This document shows, one piece after another, positions 6,960-13,527 of a stretch of DNA of 17,999 bases. A model generated the notes under the pieces. That model did not search any database. It was given only the letters and a program-made list of their open reading frames with translations, and was not told the origin of the DNA. The DNA comes from JACVRW01 sp046735115 (GTDB lineage Bacteria > Actinomycetota > Thermoleophilia > Solirubrobacterales > Thermoleophilaceae). Numbering within the stretch: the first letter of the stretch is position 1; every line of letters begins with the position of its first letter. The position numbers and the translations under genes were made by a program. The DNA is taken from assembly GCA_046735115.1 (NCBI GenBank), contig JBKPSR010000093.1:1-17999 (forward strand), written 5' to 3'.

Positions 6960-8782
6960 TCGCCCTCACCCCTGATGACCTCGAAGGGCTCCTTCTTCTG
7001 CCAGTCCATGAAGAACTGCATGTTCTGGAGGCTGAACTCGACCGGCATCGCGAGATCGCGCACCTCGTCCTCGAAGCGCGTCTGCCCGACCCGCTCGGCG
7101 AAGTCGTTGAACACCTCGCCGTTCGCGCGCTCGGCCTCATACATGCGAACCCAGCGCTCGACCGCGTCGGGTACGCGCTTTGCCGCCAGGCGCACCTTCA
7201 GGCGCGTGCCGTAGACCACCTCCCCGCCCTCGTAGTTGCCGCCGATGTGGGCCACGTAGGCCGGGATCGTGTGTTCGCCGACCTTGATCGACGCGCCGTA
7301 GAACCCGATGTTCGCGATGTGGTGCTGGCTGCAGCCGTTCGGGCAGCCCGACATCTTGATGTGGATCCGCTTCGTGAGCGGGTCCTCGATGCCCATCGAC
7401 TCGATGCGCTCGCGCACGGCATGGTTCAGGCCCATCGAGCTCGTGATGCCGAGCTTGCACGAGTCCGTGCCGGGGCAGCTGATCACGTCGTTGATCTCGT
7501 CGGCGCCTGTGTCGCCGAGCCCGAGCGCGGACAGCGCTCGCCACACCTCATAGACCGTCTCGTCCCGCACCCAGCGGAGCACCAGGTTCTGGTGGACGGT
7601 TGTGCGGGCGTATCCGCCCGAGTAGCGGCGCATGATCTCGGCGAGGCCGCGGAACTGCTCGGGGGTGAGGTCGCCGCGGATCACCTTGATCTGCACGGTC
7701 GAGAAGCCGTTCTGGCGCTGCGGACGCACGCTCACGGCGCGCCAGCGGTCGAACTCCCTCCCGTCGCCGTTCGGGCTCGTGTAGGTCGCGGGTGCCGACG
7801 GCGCGGCGGCCTCCTCGTCGTCGATGAAGAGGAGCGGCTGCGGGTCGAAGTCGCGCTCGTCCACCCAGTGGCCCTCGAGCTCCTCGTCGACCTGGCGCTG
7901 GAGCTCCTCGATTCCGTACTTGTCGACGAAGACCTTGATGCGCGCCCGCGCGCGGTTCGCGCGCAGCCAGTCCTGGCGGTCGAAGACCCGGAAGACCGCC
8001 TCGGCGACCTTGAGGTACTCGCCGTCCTCGGCGGTCACGAACTCGCGCAGCGTCGGCGCGACCCTCGGCATGATCGAGGTGCCGCCGCCCACGCGCAGCT
8101 CGAAGCCCTTCACGCCGTCGCGGATGCGCGGGATGTAGGCGATGTCGTGGATGCCGGTGATCGCCCGGTCCTCGTCCGTGGCGGTGAAGGCCGTCTTCAC
8201 CTTGCGCGGCATCAGCTGGGTCGTGGGGTGGCGCACGAAGTAGCGGACGTAGGCGCCCACGTAGGGCGTGGGGTCGAAGAGCTCGCCCTCGCAGACGCCG
8301 GCCCACGGGTCGCCGGTCACGTTGCGCACGGTGTTCCCGCAGCCCTCGCGGCTCGACAGGCCGGCCTCGGAGAGCTCGCGGATCGCCCTGGCGGCGTCGC
8401 GCAGCGGGACGTGGTGCAGCTGGATGTTCTGGCGGGTGGTGATGTGGCCCTTGTTCAGCGGCGCGTACTTCTCGACCACGTCGGCGAACTTCTCCATCTG
8501 CTCCGGGGTGATTCCGCCGAACGGCAGCTTCGTGCGGATCATCTGGACGTCCGCCTGCCGCTGCCCGTAGACCCCCTGCTTCAGCCGGAAGCCGATGAAC
8601 TCATCCTCGGGGGTCTGGCCGTCCAGGAACTTCTCGGCCTCGTTGTCGAAGTCGTCGAATTCCCTTTCGAGGATGGGGATGATGTGCCCCGGGACGTTCT
8701 CGTAGACCTCCGGGTTGTCCAGGGACCCCTGCTTGCGCTTGCGCGTAGCACCGCCCGCTGGCGGCGCGGAAACCGGTTCCAT
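6947..8782 (-). CDS. sir: Sulfite reductase (ferredoxin-type, sirohaem and [4Fe-4S])
   Basis: The enzyme reduces sulfite to sulfide with six electrons, probably from ferredoxin since no CysJ flavoprotein lies nearby. The 611-residue protein has two ferredoxin-like half-domains and two nitrite/sulfite reductase domains. The ligand cysteines are visible: Cys436 and Cys442 in CPGTDSC, and Cys480 and Cys484 in SGCPNGCSQ, which bind the [4Fe-4S] cluster bridged to sirohaem. TTRQNIQLHHVP (115-126) and REGCGNTVRNVTGDP (145-159) match substrate and sirohaem contact regions. The family includes nitrite reductases; the operon with cysHDN decides for sulfite. It is the first gene of the operon, and its ATG follows a leaderless-type -10. 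Confidence 0.95.
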   Translation of the reverse strand: MEPVSAPPAGGATRKRKQGSLDNPEVYENVPGHIIPILEREFDDFDNEAEKFLDGQTPEDEFIGFRLKQGVYGQRQADVQMIRTKLPFGGITPEQMEKFADVVEKYAPLNKGHITTRQNIQLHHVPLRDAARAIRELSEAGLSSREGCGNTVRNVTGDPWAGVCEGELFDPTPYVGAYVRYFVRHPTTQLMPRKVKTAFTATDEDRAITGIHDIAYIPRIRDGVKGFELRVGGGTSIMPRVAPTLREFVTAEDGEYLKVAEAVFRVFDRQDWLRANRARARIKVFVDKYGIEELQRQVDEELEGHWVDERDFDPQPLLFIDDEEAAAPSAPATYTSPNGDGREFDRWRAVSVRPQRQNGFSTVQIKVIRGDLTPEQFRGLAEIMRRYSGGYARTTVHQNLVLRWVRDETVYEVWRALSALGLGDTGADEINDVISCPGTDSCKLGITSSMGLNHAVRERIESMGIEDPLTKRIHIKMSGCPNGCSQHHIANIGFYGASIKVGEHTIPAYVAHIGGNYEGGEVVYGTRLKVRLAAKRVPDAVERWVRMYEAERANGEVFNDFAERVGQTRFEDEVRDLAMPVEFSLQNMQFFMDWQKKEPFEVIRGEGECAV

Positions 8783-8788
8783 CGTGTG

Positions 8789-8794
8789 AAAGTA
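8789..8794 (-). promoter_or_regulatory. Leaderless-type -10 of the sulfur operon
   Basis: On the minus strand TACTTT matches TAnnnT and ends 6 bases before the sir ATG, so transcription would start at or next to the start codon. No ribosome-binding site lies between them. No convincing -35 hexamer was found. The position is inferred from spacing alone. Confidence 0.5.
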
Positions 8795-8813
8795 CCAAAA
8801 GCCAGTCGGATTT

Positions 8814-8831
8814 CCTGCCTTTATCGGCAGG
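8814..8831. promoter_or_regulatory. Inverted repeat, candidate operator of the sulfur operon
   Basis: CCTGCC (8814-8819) and GGCAGG (8826-8831) flank the AT-rich TTTATC. Counting the first base of the sir ATG as +1, the centre lies at about -40.5, where many activators bind over the -35. It also lies 7-24 bp past the end of the upstream ABC permease gene, so a small hairpin at that transcript's end is the alternative. There is no T-tract for an intrinsic terminator. Confidence 0.4.
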
Positions 8832-8837
8832 ACCCGC

Positions 8838-9614
8838 TCAGGAGCTGACCGCGCGCCTGTACTTGTGGACGGACAGGGCCGCGAAGACCAGGATCAGGCC
8901 GACAGACCAGAGCACCGCCCCCCACACGTCGTTGCCCGCCGGAGAGCCCACGAACAGCGCTCGCGTCGCGTCGACGACGGTGCTGAACGGGTTCGCGTCC
9001 GCGAAGGCTTGGACCGCCGCGGGCATCGAGTCGGGCGGCGCGAAGGCGGACGAGGCGAAGGTGATCGGGAAGATCACGATGAACCCGAGCGACTGCGCTC
9101 CCTCCGGCGAGTTCGAGTAGAGCGCGATGAAGGCGAAGATCCACGAGAACGCGTAGCCGAACAGGAGCAGCAGCCCGAGCCCGGCGGCCACCTCGAACGG
9201 GCTCGTGGTGAAACTGAAGCCCACCAGTAGTCCCACGACGATGATCACGACGAGCGAGACGGCGTTCGTGGCCACGTCCGCGAGCGTGCGGCCGGCGAGC
9301 ACCGCCGAGCGGGCCATCGGCAGTGAGCGGAAGCGGTCTATGAGCCCCTTGCGGAGGTCGTCCGAGAGGCCGATCGCGGTGACGAAGCCGCCGAAAGCCA
9401 TCGTCTGGGCCATGATCCCCGGCATCAGGAAGTCCGCGTAGTCCTCGTAGCCGGGCGTCTGGATCGCGCCGCCGAAGACGTACACGAACAGCAGCACGAA
9501 CATGACCGGCTGGATCGTGAAGGAGACCCACAGGTCCGGCTGGCGCGGGATCCGGAGCAGGTTGCGCTTGGCTACTACGGCGGTGTCCGCGACCGTGTAG
9601 GCCAGGGCGCTCAT
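8838..9614 (-). CDS. ABC-2 type exporter permease (DrrB-like)
   Basis: This is the membrane half of a drug or lipid exporter. The 258-residue product has a short cytosolic start, then about six hydrophobic segments (around FTIQPVMFVLLFVYVFG, VSLVVIIVVGLLVGF, LGLLLLFGYAFSWIFAFIALY, IFPITFASSAFAPP and VLWSVGLILVFAAL). Between them is DDLRKGLIDRFRSLPMARSAVLAGR, the cytosolic coupling stretch typical of the DrrB/ABC-2 family. I take the ATG at 9612-9614, because it overlaps the ATPase stop in an ATGA; the longer frame upstream is arginine-rich antisense-like sequence. The partner is the adjacent DrrA-like ATPase. The cargo is unknown. Confidence 0.93.
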   Translation of the reverse strand: MSALAYTVADTAVVAKRNLLRIPRQPDLWVSFTIQPVMFVLLFVYVFGGAIQTPGYEDYADFLMPGIMAQTMAFGGFVTAIGLSDDLRKGLIDRFRSLPMARSAVLAGRTLADVATNAVSLVVIIVVGLLVGFSFTTSPFEVAAGLGLLLLFGYAFSWIFAFIALYSNSPEGAQSLGFIVIFPITFASSAFAPPDSMPAAVQAFADANPFSTVVDATRALFVGSPAGNDVWGAVLWSVGLILVFAALSVHKYRRAVSS

Positions 9615-10594
9615 GCCGCGGCCTCCTCCGTCCGCTGCTCTGCTTCCTCCTCCCCGGGCTCGGCGGCGTGGCCGGTGAGCACGAGGAAGACGTCGTCGAG
9701 CGTGGGGCGGCGCACTGCGATGTCGGCGATGTGGACGTCGGCGGAGTCCAGCCGCCGCACAGCCTCGGCGATGTCGCCGCGCGACTTGTCGAGCGGCATG
9801 ACGAGGATGCCGTGCTCGCACTTCGGCCGCTCCTCCGCAAGCGGCGCGAGCGTCTCGATTGCGGCCTGCTCCTGGGCGTAATCCTGGAGCGTTACCTCGA
9901 GGCGCTCGCCGCCGACGCGGTTCTTCAGGTCGTCCGGCGTGCCCTCGGCGATCACCTGCCCGTGGTCGATCACCGCGATCCGGTCCGCAAGCCGGTCCGC
10001 CTCGTCGAGGTACTGGGTGGTGAGTAGGACGGTGGTGCCGGCGGCGACACGCGCCTCGATCGTCTCCCAGAGCTGGAGCCTGCTGACCGGGTCGAGGCCG
10101 GTCGTGGGCTCGTCGAGGAAGAGCACGGGCGGCCGGGCTACCAGCGCGGCCGCCAGGTCGAGCCGCCGCCGCATGCCGCCCGAGTAGGTCTTCGCCATGC
10201 GGTCGCCCGCGTCGGTGAGCGAGAAGCGCTCCAGCAGCTCATGCGCGCGCTCGCGCGACGGGCCGCGGCCGAGGTGATACAGACGCCCGACCATCTCGAG
10301 GTTCTCGAACCCGGTGAGGTTCTCGTCGACCGCCGCATACTGCCCCGCGAGCCCGATCTGCGAGCGGAGAGCAGCCGCGTCCTTCACGACGTCGAGACCC
10401 GCCACCCGCGCGCTGCCTCCGTCGGGCGGCAGCAGCGTCGTGAGGATGCGGACGGCGGTGGTCTTGCCGGCCCCGTTGGGGCCGAGCAGCCCGAGGATGG
10501 TGCCCGGCGGGGCGCTCAGGTCGATGCCGCACAGCGCCTGGACGTCACCGAAGCGCTTGCGAAGCCCCTCCACTGCGATCGCCGCATCGGCCAT
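9611..10594 (-). CDS. ABC exporter ATP-binding protein (DrrA-like)
   Basis: This 327-residue ATPase powers the adjacent ABC-2 permease. Visible motifs are Walker A GPNGAGKT (38-45), the Q-loop around GLAGQYAAVDENLTGFEN (81-98), the signature YSGGM (137-141), Walker B VLFLDEP (157-163), the D-loop TGLDP and a switch region TTQYLDEAD. The C-terminal domain (about residue 215 onward) with ERLEVTL and VRRPTLDDVFLVLTG is typical of the daunorubicin-resistance subfamily. The last 15 residues are Glu/Ala-rich. The ATG follows a leaderless-type -10 and faces the divergent cupin gene across 34 bp. Drug or secondary-metabolite efflux is the usual role; no biosynthetic cluster is visible. Confidence 0.94.
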   Translation of the reverse strand: MADAAIAVEGLRKRFGDVQALCGIDLSAPPGTILGLLGPNGAGKTTAVRILTTLLPPDGGSARVAGLDVVKDAAALRSQIGLAGQYAAVDENLTGFENLEMVGRLYHLGRGPSRERAHELLERFSLTDAGDRMAKTYSGGMRRRLDLAAALVARPPVLFLDEPTTGLDPVSRLQLWETIEARVAAGTTVLLTTQYLDEADRLADRIAVIDHGQVIAEGTPDDLKNRVGGERLEVTLQDYAQEQAAIETLAPLAEERPKCEHGILVMPLDKSRGDIAEAVRRLDSADVHIADIAVRRPTLDDVFLVLTGHAAEPGEEEAEQRTEEAAA

Positions 10595-10600
10595 TCATGC

Positions 10601-10606
10601 ACCGTA
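10601..10606 (-). promoter_or_regulatory. Leaderless-type -10 of the ABC exporter genes
   Basis: On the minus strand TACGGT (TAnnnT) ends 6 bases before the ATG of the ATPase gene, the same geometry as in front of sir and the RTX gene. No clear ribosome-binding site is present. Confidence 0.45.
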
Positions 10607-10614
10607 CTGATCGT

Positions 10615-10624
10615 CGAATATTCG
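10615..10624. promoter_or_regulatory. Perfect 10-bp palindrome in the divergent exporter/cupin gap
   Basis: CGAATATTCG is fully self-complementary and unusually AT-rich here. Its AATATT core ends 6 bases before the cupin ATG, where a leaderless -10 would lie, so the site may be a promoter core, an operator, or both. The 34-bp gap has little room for anything else. Confidence 0.35.
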
Positions 10625-10628
10625 GAGC

Positions 10629-11105
10629 ATGCCGCCCCAGAACATCTCCGATCCAGCGTTCAGCTACGACCCCGAGGATCCCGAGGGCTTCCGCGCGGGC
10701 ATGTACCGGCTCGGTCCGCTCGTGGGCTCCGAGCGCACCGGGACCACCCTCTACCACCTGCCGCCGGGCGAGCTCCTGTGCCCGTACCACTACGAGTACG
10801 GGGAGGAGGAATGGCTGCTCGTGCTCGAGGGCCGACCGTTCCTGCGCACGCCCGAGGGCACGGAGGAGCTCAAGCCGCTCGACGTCGCCTTCTTCCCGCG
10901 CGGCCCGAAGGGTGCCCACCAGGTGGGCAATCGCACGGACGAGCCCGCCCGCGTGTTGATGTGGTCCGAGGTGACCTATCCGAGCGCGACGGCCTACCCC
11001 GACAGCGACAAGGTCGCCGTCTGGACGGGCGTCAAGCCCGAGGACCTGATCGTGGAGCGCTCGTCAGGCGTGGACTACTACCGCGGCGAGTCGGCCGGCG
11101 GGTAA
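10629..11105 (+). CDS. Cupin-domain protein
   Basis: The 158-residue protein is a single-domain cupin, a small beta-barrel. Motif 1 is CPYHYEYGEEEWLLVLEG (51-68), with His54, Glu56 and Glu60 as likely metal ligands; the usual first HxH is here HYE. Motif 2 is PRGPKGAHQVGN (90-101) with His97. Metal binding is therefore plausible, but the second His of the HxH pair is missing. Related small cupins act as isomerases, dioxygenases or sensors, and no substrate can be assigned. The ATG at 10629 follows GGAGC with too little space for a normal Shine-Dalgarno. The gene diverges from the ABC exporter pair, so co-regulation is possible. Confidence 0.88.
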   Translation: MPPQNISDPAFSYDPEDPEGFRAGMYRLGPLVGSERTGTTLYHLPPGELLCPYHYEYGEEEWLLVLEGRPFLRTPEGTEELKPLDVAFFPRGPKGAHQVGNRTDEPARVLMWSEVTYPSATAYPDSDKVAVWTGVKPEDLIVERSSGVDYYRGESAGG

Positions 11106-11172
11106 TCGCACGAACTGGTGATCTTTTCGCCTCAGACTGGGGTTTTTCATCGCCTGCGCGCTGCGCGCGTCC

Positions 11173-11178
11173 TACAGT
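11173..11178 (+). promoter_or_regulatory. Leaderless-type -10 of the RTX-repeat gene
   Basis: TACAGT (TAnnnT) ends 6 bases before the ATG at 11185, and no ribosome-binding site lies between. The 79-bp region after the cupin gene holds no gene. Confidence 0.5.
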
Positions 11179-11184
11179 CGCGCC

Positions 11185-12282
11185 ATGCGACGCCTGGCGG
11201 TTGGAATCGTTTCGTGCTGCGCACTCGCCGCGCTTCCGACGACGGCATACGCGGCAACGGCGAGCGTTTCGATCAAGCGGGTCTTCTACGCCGCGGGACC
11301 CGCTGAGGCGAACAACCTGACGATCTCCCTCTCGGGGAGCGCCTTCGTCCTCTCGGACCCCGGGGCCGCGATTGCGGCAAGCCCGCCCTGCTCCGGCTCG
11401 GGAAGCACGGCGACGTGCCCCGCTGCGGGGATCATCGGCTTCACCGTCGCCGGCGGGGACGTGGCCGACAGCCTCAGGAACACCACGTCGACCCCCTCGA
11501 CGCTCTCGGGTGGCGACGGGAACGATTCGCTCGAAGGTGGGCCGGGCAACGACACCCTCCGAGGCAACCAGGGGATCGACACGCTCAGCGGGGGCGGCGG
11601 CAACGACCTGATCGACGTACGGGGTGACAGGGGCGACATCGTCAGCTGCGGTGGCGGGGATGACACCGTCAGAGCCGATGGGGCCGATCTCGTCGCCTCG
11701 GACTGCGAGACGGTCGACCGCCTGGGAGCTCCGCCGCCCGGGACAGGAACCTCTCCGCCGACCGGCGGTCTGCTCGGACCCGTCGAGACCGGGACGCTTG
11801 ATCCCGGTGCCTGCGCGGTGGACAAGCTCGGCACGCCCGGCGCAGACGTTCTGCTCGGCACCGACTTGGGCGACAGCCTGTTCGGCCTGCAGGGCGACGA
11901 CGTCCTCAACGGCGGCCGGAATGACGACTGCCTGTTCGGCGGCGCCGGCTCCGACCGGCTGATAGGCGCGCGGGGTGACGACCGCCTGCTTGGGGACGAC
12001 AGCGACACCGGCGTCCCCGGCCACGACCGGCTGCTGGGCAGATCCGGCAACGACCTGCTGCTCGGCGGCCCCGGCAGGGACCGGATCAGCGGCGGCGCCG
12101 GCAACGACCGCCTGAGGGCCGGCCCGGGACGCAACCGGCTCCGCGGAGGGCCGGGCAATGACCGCCTGAACGGATTGAACGGGAAGCCTGACCGACTCAT
12201 CTGCGGCCGCGGCAGGGACCGGGCCCGGGCCGACAGCTTCGACCTGGTACGCGGTTGCGAGCGAGTGCGGCGGCGGGCGTGA
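11185..12282 (+). CDS. Secreted RTX (haemolysin-type) calcium-binding repeat protein
   Basis: The 365-residue protein starts with a Sec signal peptide, with cleavage likely after AYA at residue 23. Two blocks of glycine/aspartate nonapeptide repeats follow, at about 108-142 (GGDGNDSLEGGPGNDTL) and 215-330 (LFGGAGSDRLIG, GGAGNDRL, GGPGNDRL). Such repeats fold into a calcium-filled parallel beta-roll. A Pro/Gly/Thr linker (about 170-215) separates the blocks. The C-terminus ICGRGRDRARAD...RGCERV, with two cysteines, is a common cap on actinobacterial RTX proteins. No enzymatic domain and no type I secretion genes are visible, so export is probably by Sec. The role is unknown; cell-surface or adhesive function is a guess. 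Confidence 0.9.
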   Translation: MRRLAVGIVSCCALAALPTTAYAATASVSIKRVFYAAGPAEANNLTISLSGSAFVLSDPGAAIAASPPCSGSGSTATCPAAGIIGFTVAGGDVADSLRNTTSTPSTLSGGDGNDSLEGGPGNDTLRGNQGIDTLSGGGGNDLIDVRGDRGDIVSCGGGDDTVRADGADLVASDCETVDRLGAPPPGTGTSPPTGGLLGPVETGTLDPGACAVDKLGTPGADVLLGTDLGDSLFGLQGDDVLNGGRNDDCLFGGAGSDRLIGARGDDRLLGDDSDTGVPGHDRLLGRSGNDLLLGGPGRDRISGGAGNDRLRAGPGRNRLRGGPGNDRLNGLNGKPDRLICGRGRDRARADSFDLVRGCERVRRRA

Positions 12283-12289
12283 AACGAGC

Positions 12290-12535
12290 CTAGGCCCTGC
12301 CCCAGGGCTCCTGGTCGCCCCAGGGCGACGGCCCGGCCAAATCGCGACCGATCCCTGCGAACAGGCCTGCGCGCAGCCACGGGCTCATGCGCGGACCCGG
12401 GGCCGGCCGCGGCGGCGCCGTGTCGCGGATGAACTGCTCGATCGCCGCGGCGATCGCGGCGGCCTCCTCCGGTGAGGCCGGCTGCCGCACCTCGATGCGC
12501 GGCCTGGCCGGCCTCTGCTTGCCGTTGCGGCTCAT
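12290..12535 (-). CDS. Small 81-residue protein, possibly acyl-CoA carboxylase epsilon-like
   Basis: I read an 81-residue gene from ATG 12533-12535 to TAG 12290-12292. The frame stays open further upstream, but that part only mirrors the cyclodeaminase gene. The N-terminal half, RIEVRQPASPEEAAAIAAAIEQF, resembles the small epsilon subunit of actinobacterial acyl-CoA carboxylases. The C-terminus is unusual in its tryptophans: SPWLRAGLF, SPWGDQEPWG. The gene lies 7 bp from the convergent RTX gene end and 21 bp from the divergent cyclodeaminase start, which leaves it exactly filling the gap. No carboxylase gene is in the window, so the family call is weak. The ribosome-binding site is also weak. 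Confidence 0.6.
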   Translation of the reverse strand: MSRNGKQRPARPRIEVRQPASPEEAAAIAAAIEQFIRDTAPPRPAPGPRMSPWLRAGLFAGIGRDLAGPSPWGDQEPWGRA

Positions 12536-12543
12536 GAGCGGGA

Positions 12544-12549
12544 TAGCGT
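12544..12549 (+). promoter_or_regulatory. Leaderless-type -10 of the cyclodeaminase gene, readable on both strands
   Basis: TAGCGT (TAnnnT) ends 7 bases before the ATG at 12557. Shifted by one base, the minus strand reads TACGCT (12545-12550), ending 9 bases before the ATG of the small divergent gene. The same site could therefore serve as -10 in both directions within a 21-bp gap. Confidence 0.45.
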
Positions 12550-12556
12550 AGTCGCG

Positions 12557-13504
12557 ATGCCCGAGCTTCTCGTCTTCCCGCAGCAGACCGTTCTTCGCGC
12601 GATCGACCCGGCCGATGCGATCGAGCGGGTCCGCGACGGGTTCGTCGAGTACGCCGGGAACGAGTGGCAGATGCCGCCCAAGGTGTACCTCGACGCCTCG
12701 CCAAACGGCGACTTTCGCGCCATGCCGGCCAAGGGCGCGGGCCTCGCGATCCTGAAGTGGGTCACCTCGTTCCCGCGCAATCCGGCGGCCGGCCTGCCCG
12801 TGGTGATGGGGATGATCTGCGTGTCCTCGGCGGCCGACGGCGAGCCGCTCGCGCTCGTGGACGTGCGCGCGGTCACCGCGCTGCGCACCGGCGCGGTCGC
12901 CGCGGTGGCGGCGCAGGAACTCGCGCGCGAGGATGCGCGCACCGTCGGCATGATCGGCTGCGGCCTCCACGGCACGTGGGCTGGGCGCTGCCTGGGGGCG
13001 GCGGAGTACGGGCCGGGTGTTTGCTTCGACCCGGATCCTGAGGCGGCCGGCGAGCTGGCGGGCGAGCTGGGCTGGGAGGTGGGCACGCGCGAGGACGCTC
13101 TCGCCTGCGACGTCGTGACCTGCGTGACCCCGGGGAACGAGCCGGTCGTCCGCGCGGCTGACCTGCGCCCCGGCGTCCACCTCAACATGCTCGGCGCCGA
13201 TGGCCCGGGCAAGGCCGAGGCCGAGCCTGAGGCGGTGGCGCGCTGCCAGCTCTTCTGCGACGAGTGGGAGCAGGCGAGCCACGGCGGCGAGCTCACGGGC
13301 GCCGTGGAGGCCGGCCTCGTCACCCGCGACCAGGTCACGGAGCTGGGAGACGTGCTGACCGGTGCCCATCCCGGGCGTTCCGCCCAAGACGGGTCTACGC
13401 TGTTCGACTCCACAGGGCTGGCGATCCAAGACCTCGCGCTCTGCCTCGCACTCATCGAGGCGCACCGTGCCGGGCGCGTGCGTGCGGACAGCGTCCGGCT
13501 CTGA
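12557..13504 (+). CDS. Ornithine cyclodeaminase / mu-crystallin family protein
   Basis: The 315-residue protein is of full family length. Visible features are the N-terminal substrate region with MPPKVYLD (39-46), the conserved lysine in ILKWV (Lys67), VTALRTGA (106-113) and the nucleotide-binding loop GMIGCGLHG (131-139) of a Rossmann fold. HLNMLGADGPGKAE continues the family pattern. Members deaminate ornithine to proline, or act as alanine dehydrogenases, ketimine reductases or opine-type synthases, so the exact reaction cannot be called. No arginine or proline genes adjoin it. The start follows a leaderless-type -10. The DUF3352 lipoprotein gene follows after 23 bp and may be co-transcribed. 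Confidence 0.9.
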   Translation: MPELLVFPQQTVLRAIDPADAIERVRDGFVEYAGNEWQMPPKVYLDASPNGDFRAMPAKGAGLAILKWVTSFPRNPAAGLPVVMGMICVSSAADGEPLALVDVRAVTALRTGAVAAVAAQELAREDARTVGMIGCGLHGTWAGRCLGAAEYGPGVCFDPDPEAAGELAGELGWEVGTREDALACDVVTCVTPGNEPVVRAADLRPGVHLNMLGADGPGKAEAEPEAVARCQLFCDEWEQASHGGELTGAVEAGLVTRDQVTELGDVLTGAHPGRSAQDGSTLFDSTGLAIQDLALCLALIEAHRAGRVRADSVRL

Positions 13505-13527
13505 GCAATCCAAGACTGCGGGGGTCA

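Noticed and set aside
8814..8831. The same inverted repeat read as an intrinsic terminator of the ABC exporter genes
   Set aside because: The stem is only 6 bp and AAATCC follows rather than a T-tract. The promoter position makes an operator more likely.
7247..8848. Long plus-strand open frame opposite the sulfite reductase gene
   Set aside because: It mirrors a well-supported gene in a GC-rich genome. Its translation is Val/Asp/Arg/Leu-rich with no motif, as expected of an antisense shadow.
11130..11147. Possible terminator after the cupin gene: CCTC-AGACT-GGGG followed by TTTTT
   Set aside because: The stem is only 4 bp and includes a G-T pair. The T-tract is suggestive but the hairpin is too weak to call.
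11286..12704. Minus-strand open frame across the RTX gene and the small gene
   Set aside because: The Ser/Pro/Arg-rich repeats are the reverse reading of the RTX glycine/aspartate repeats.
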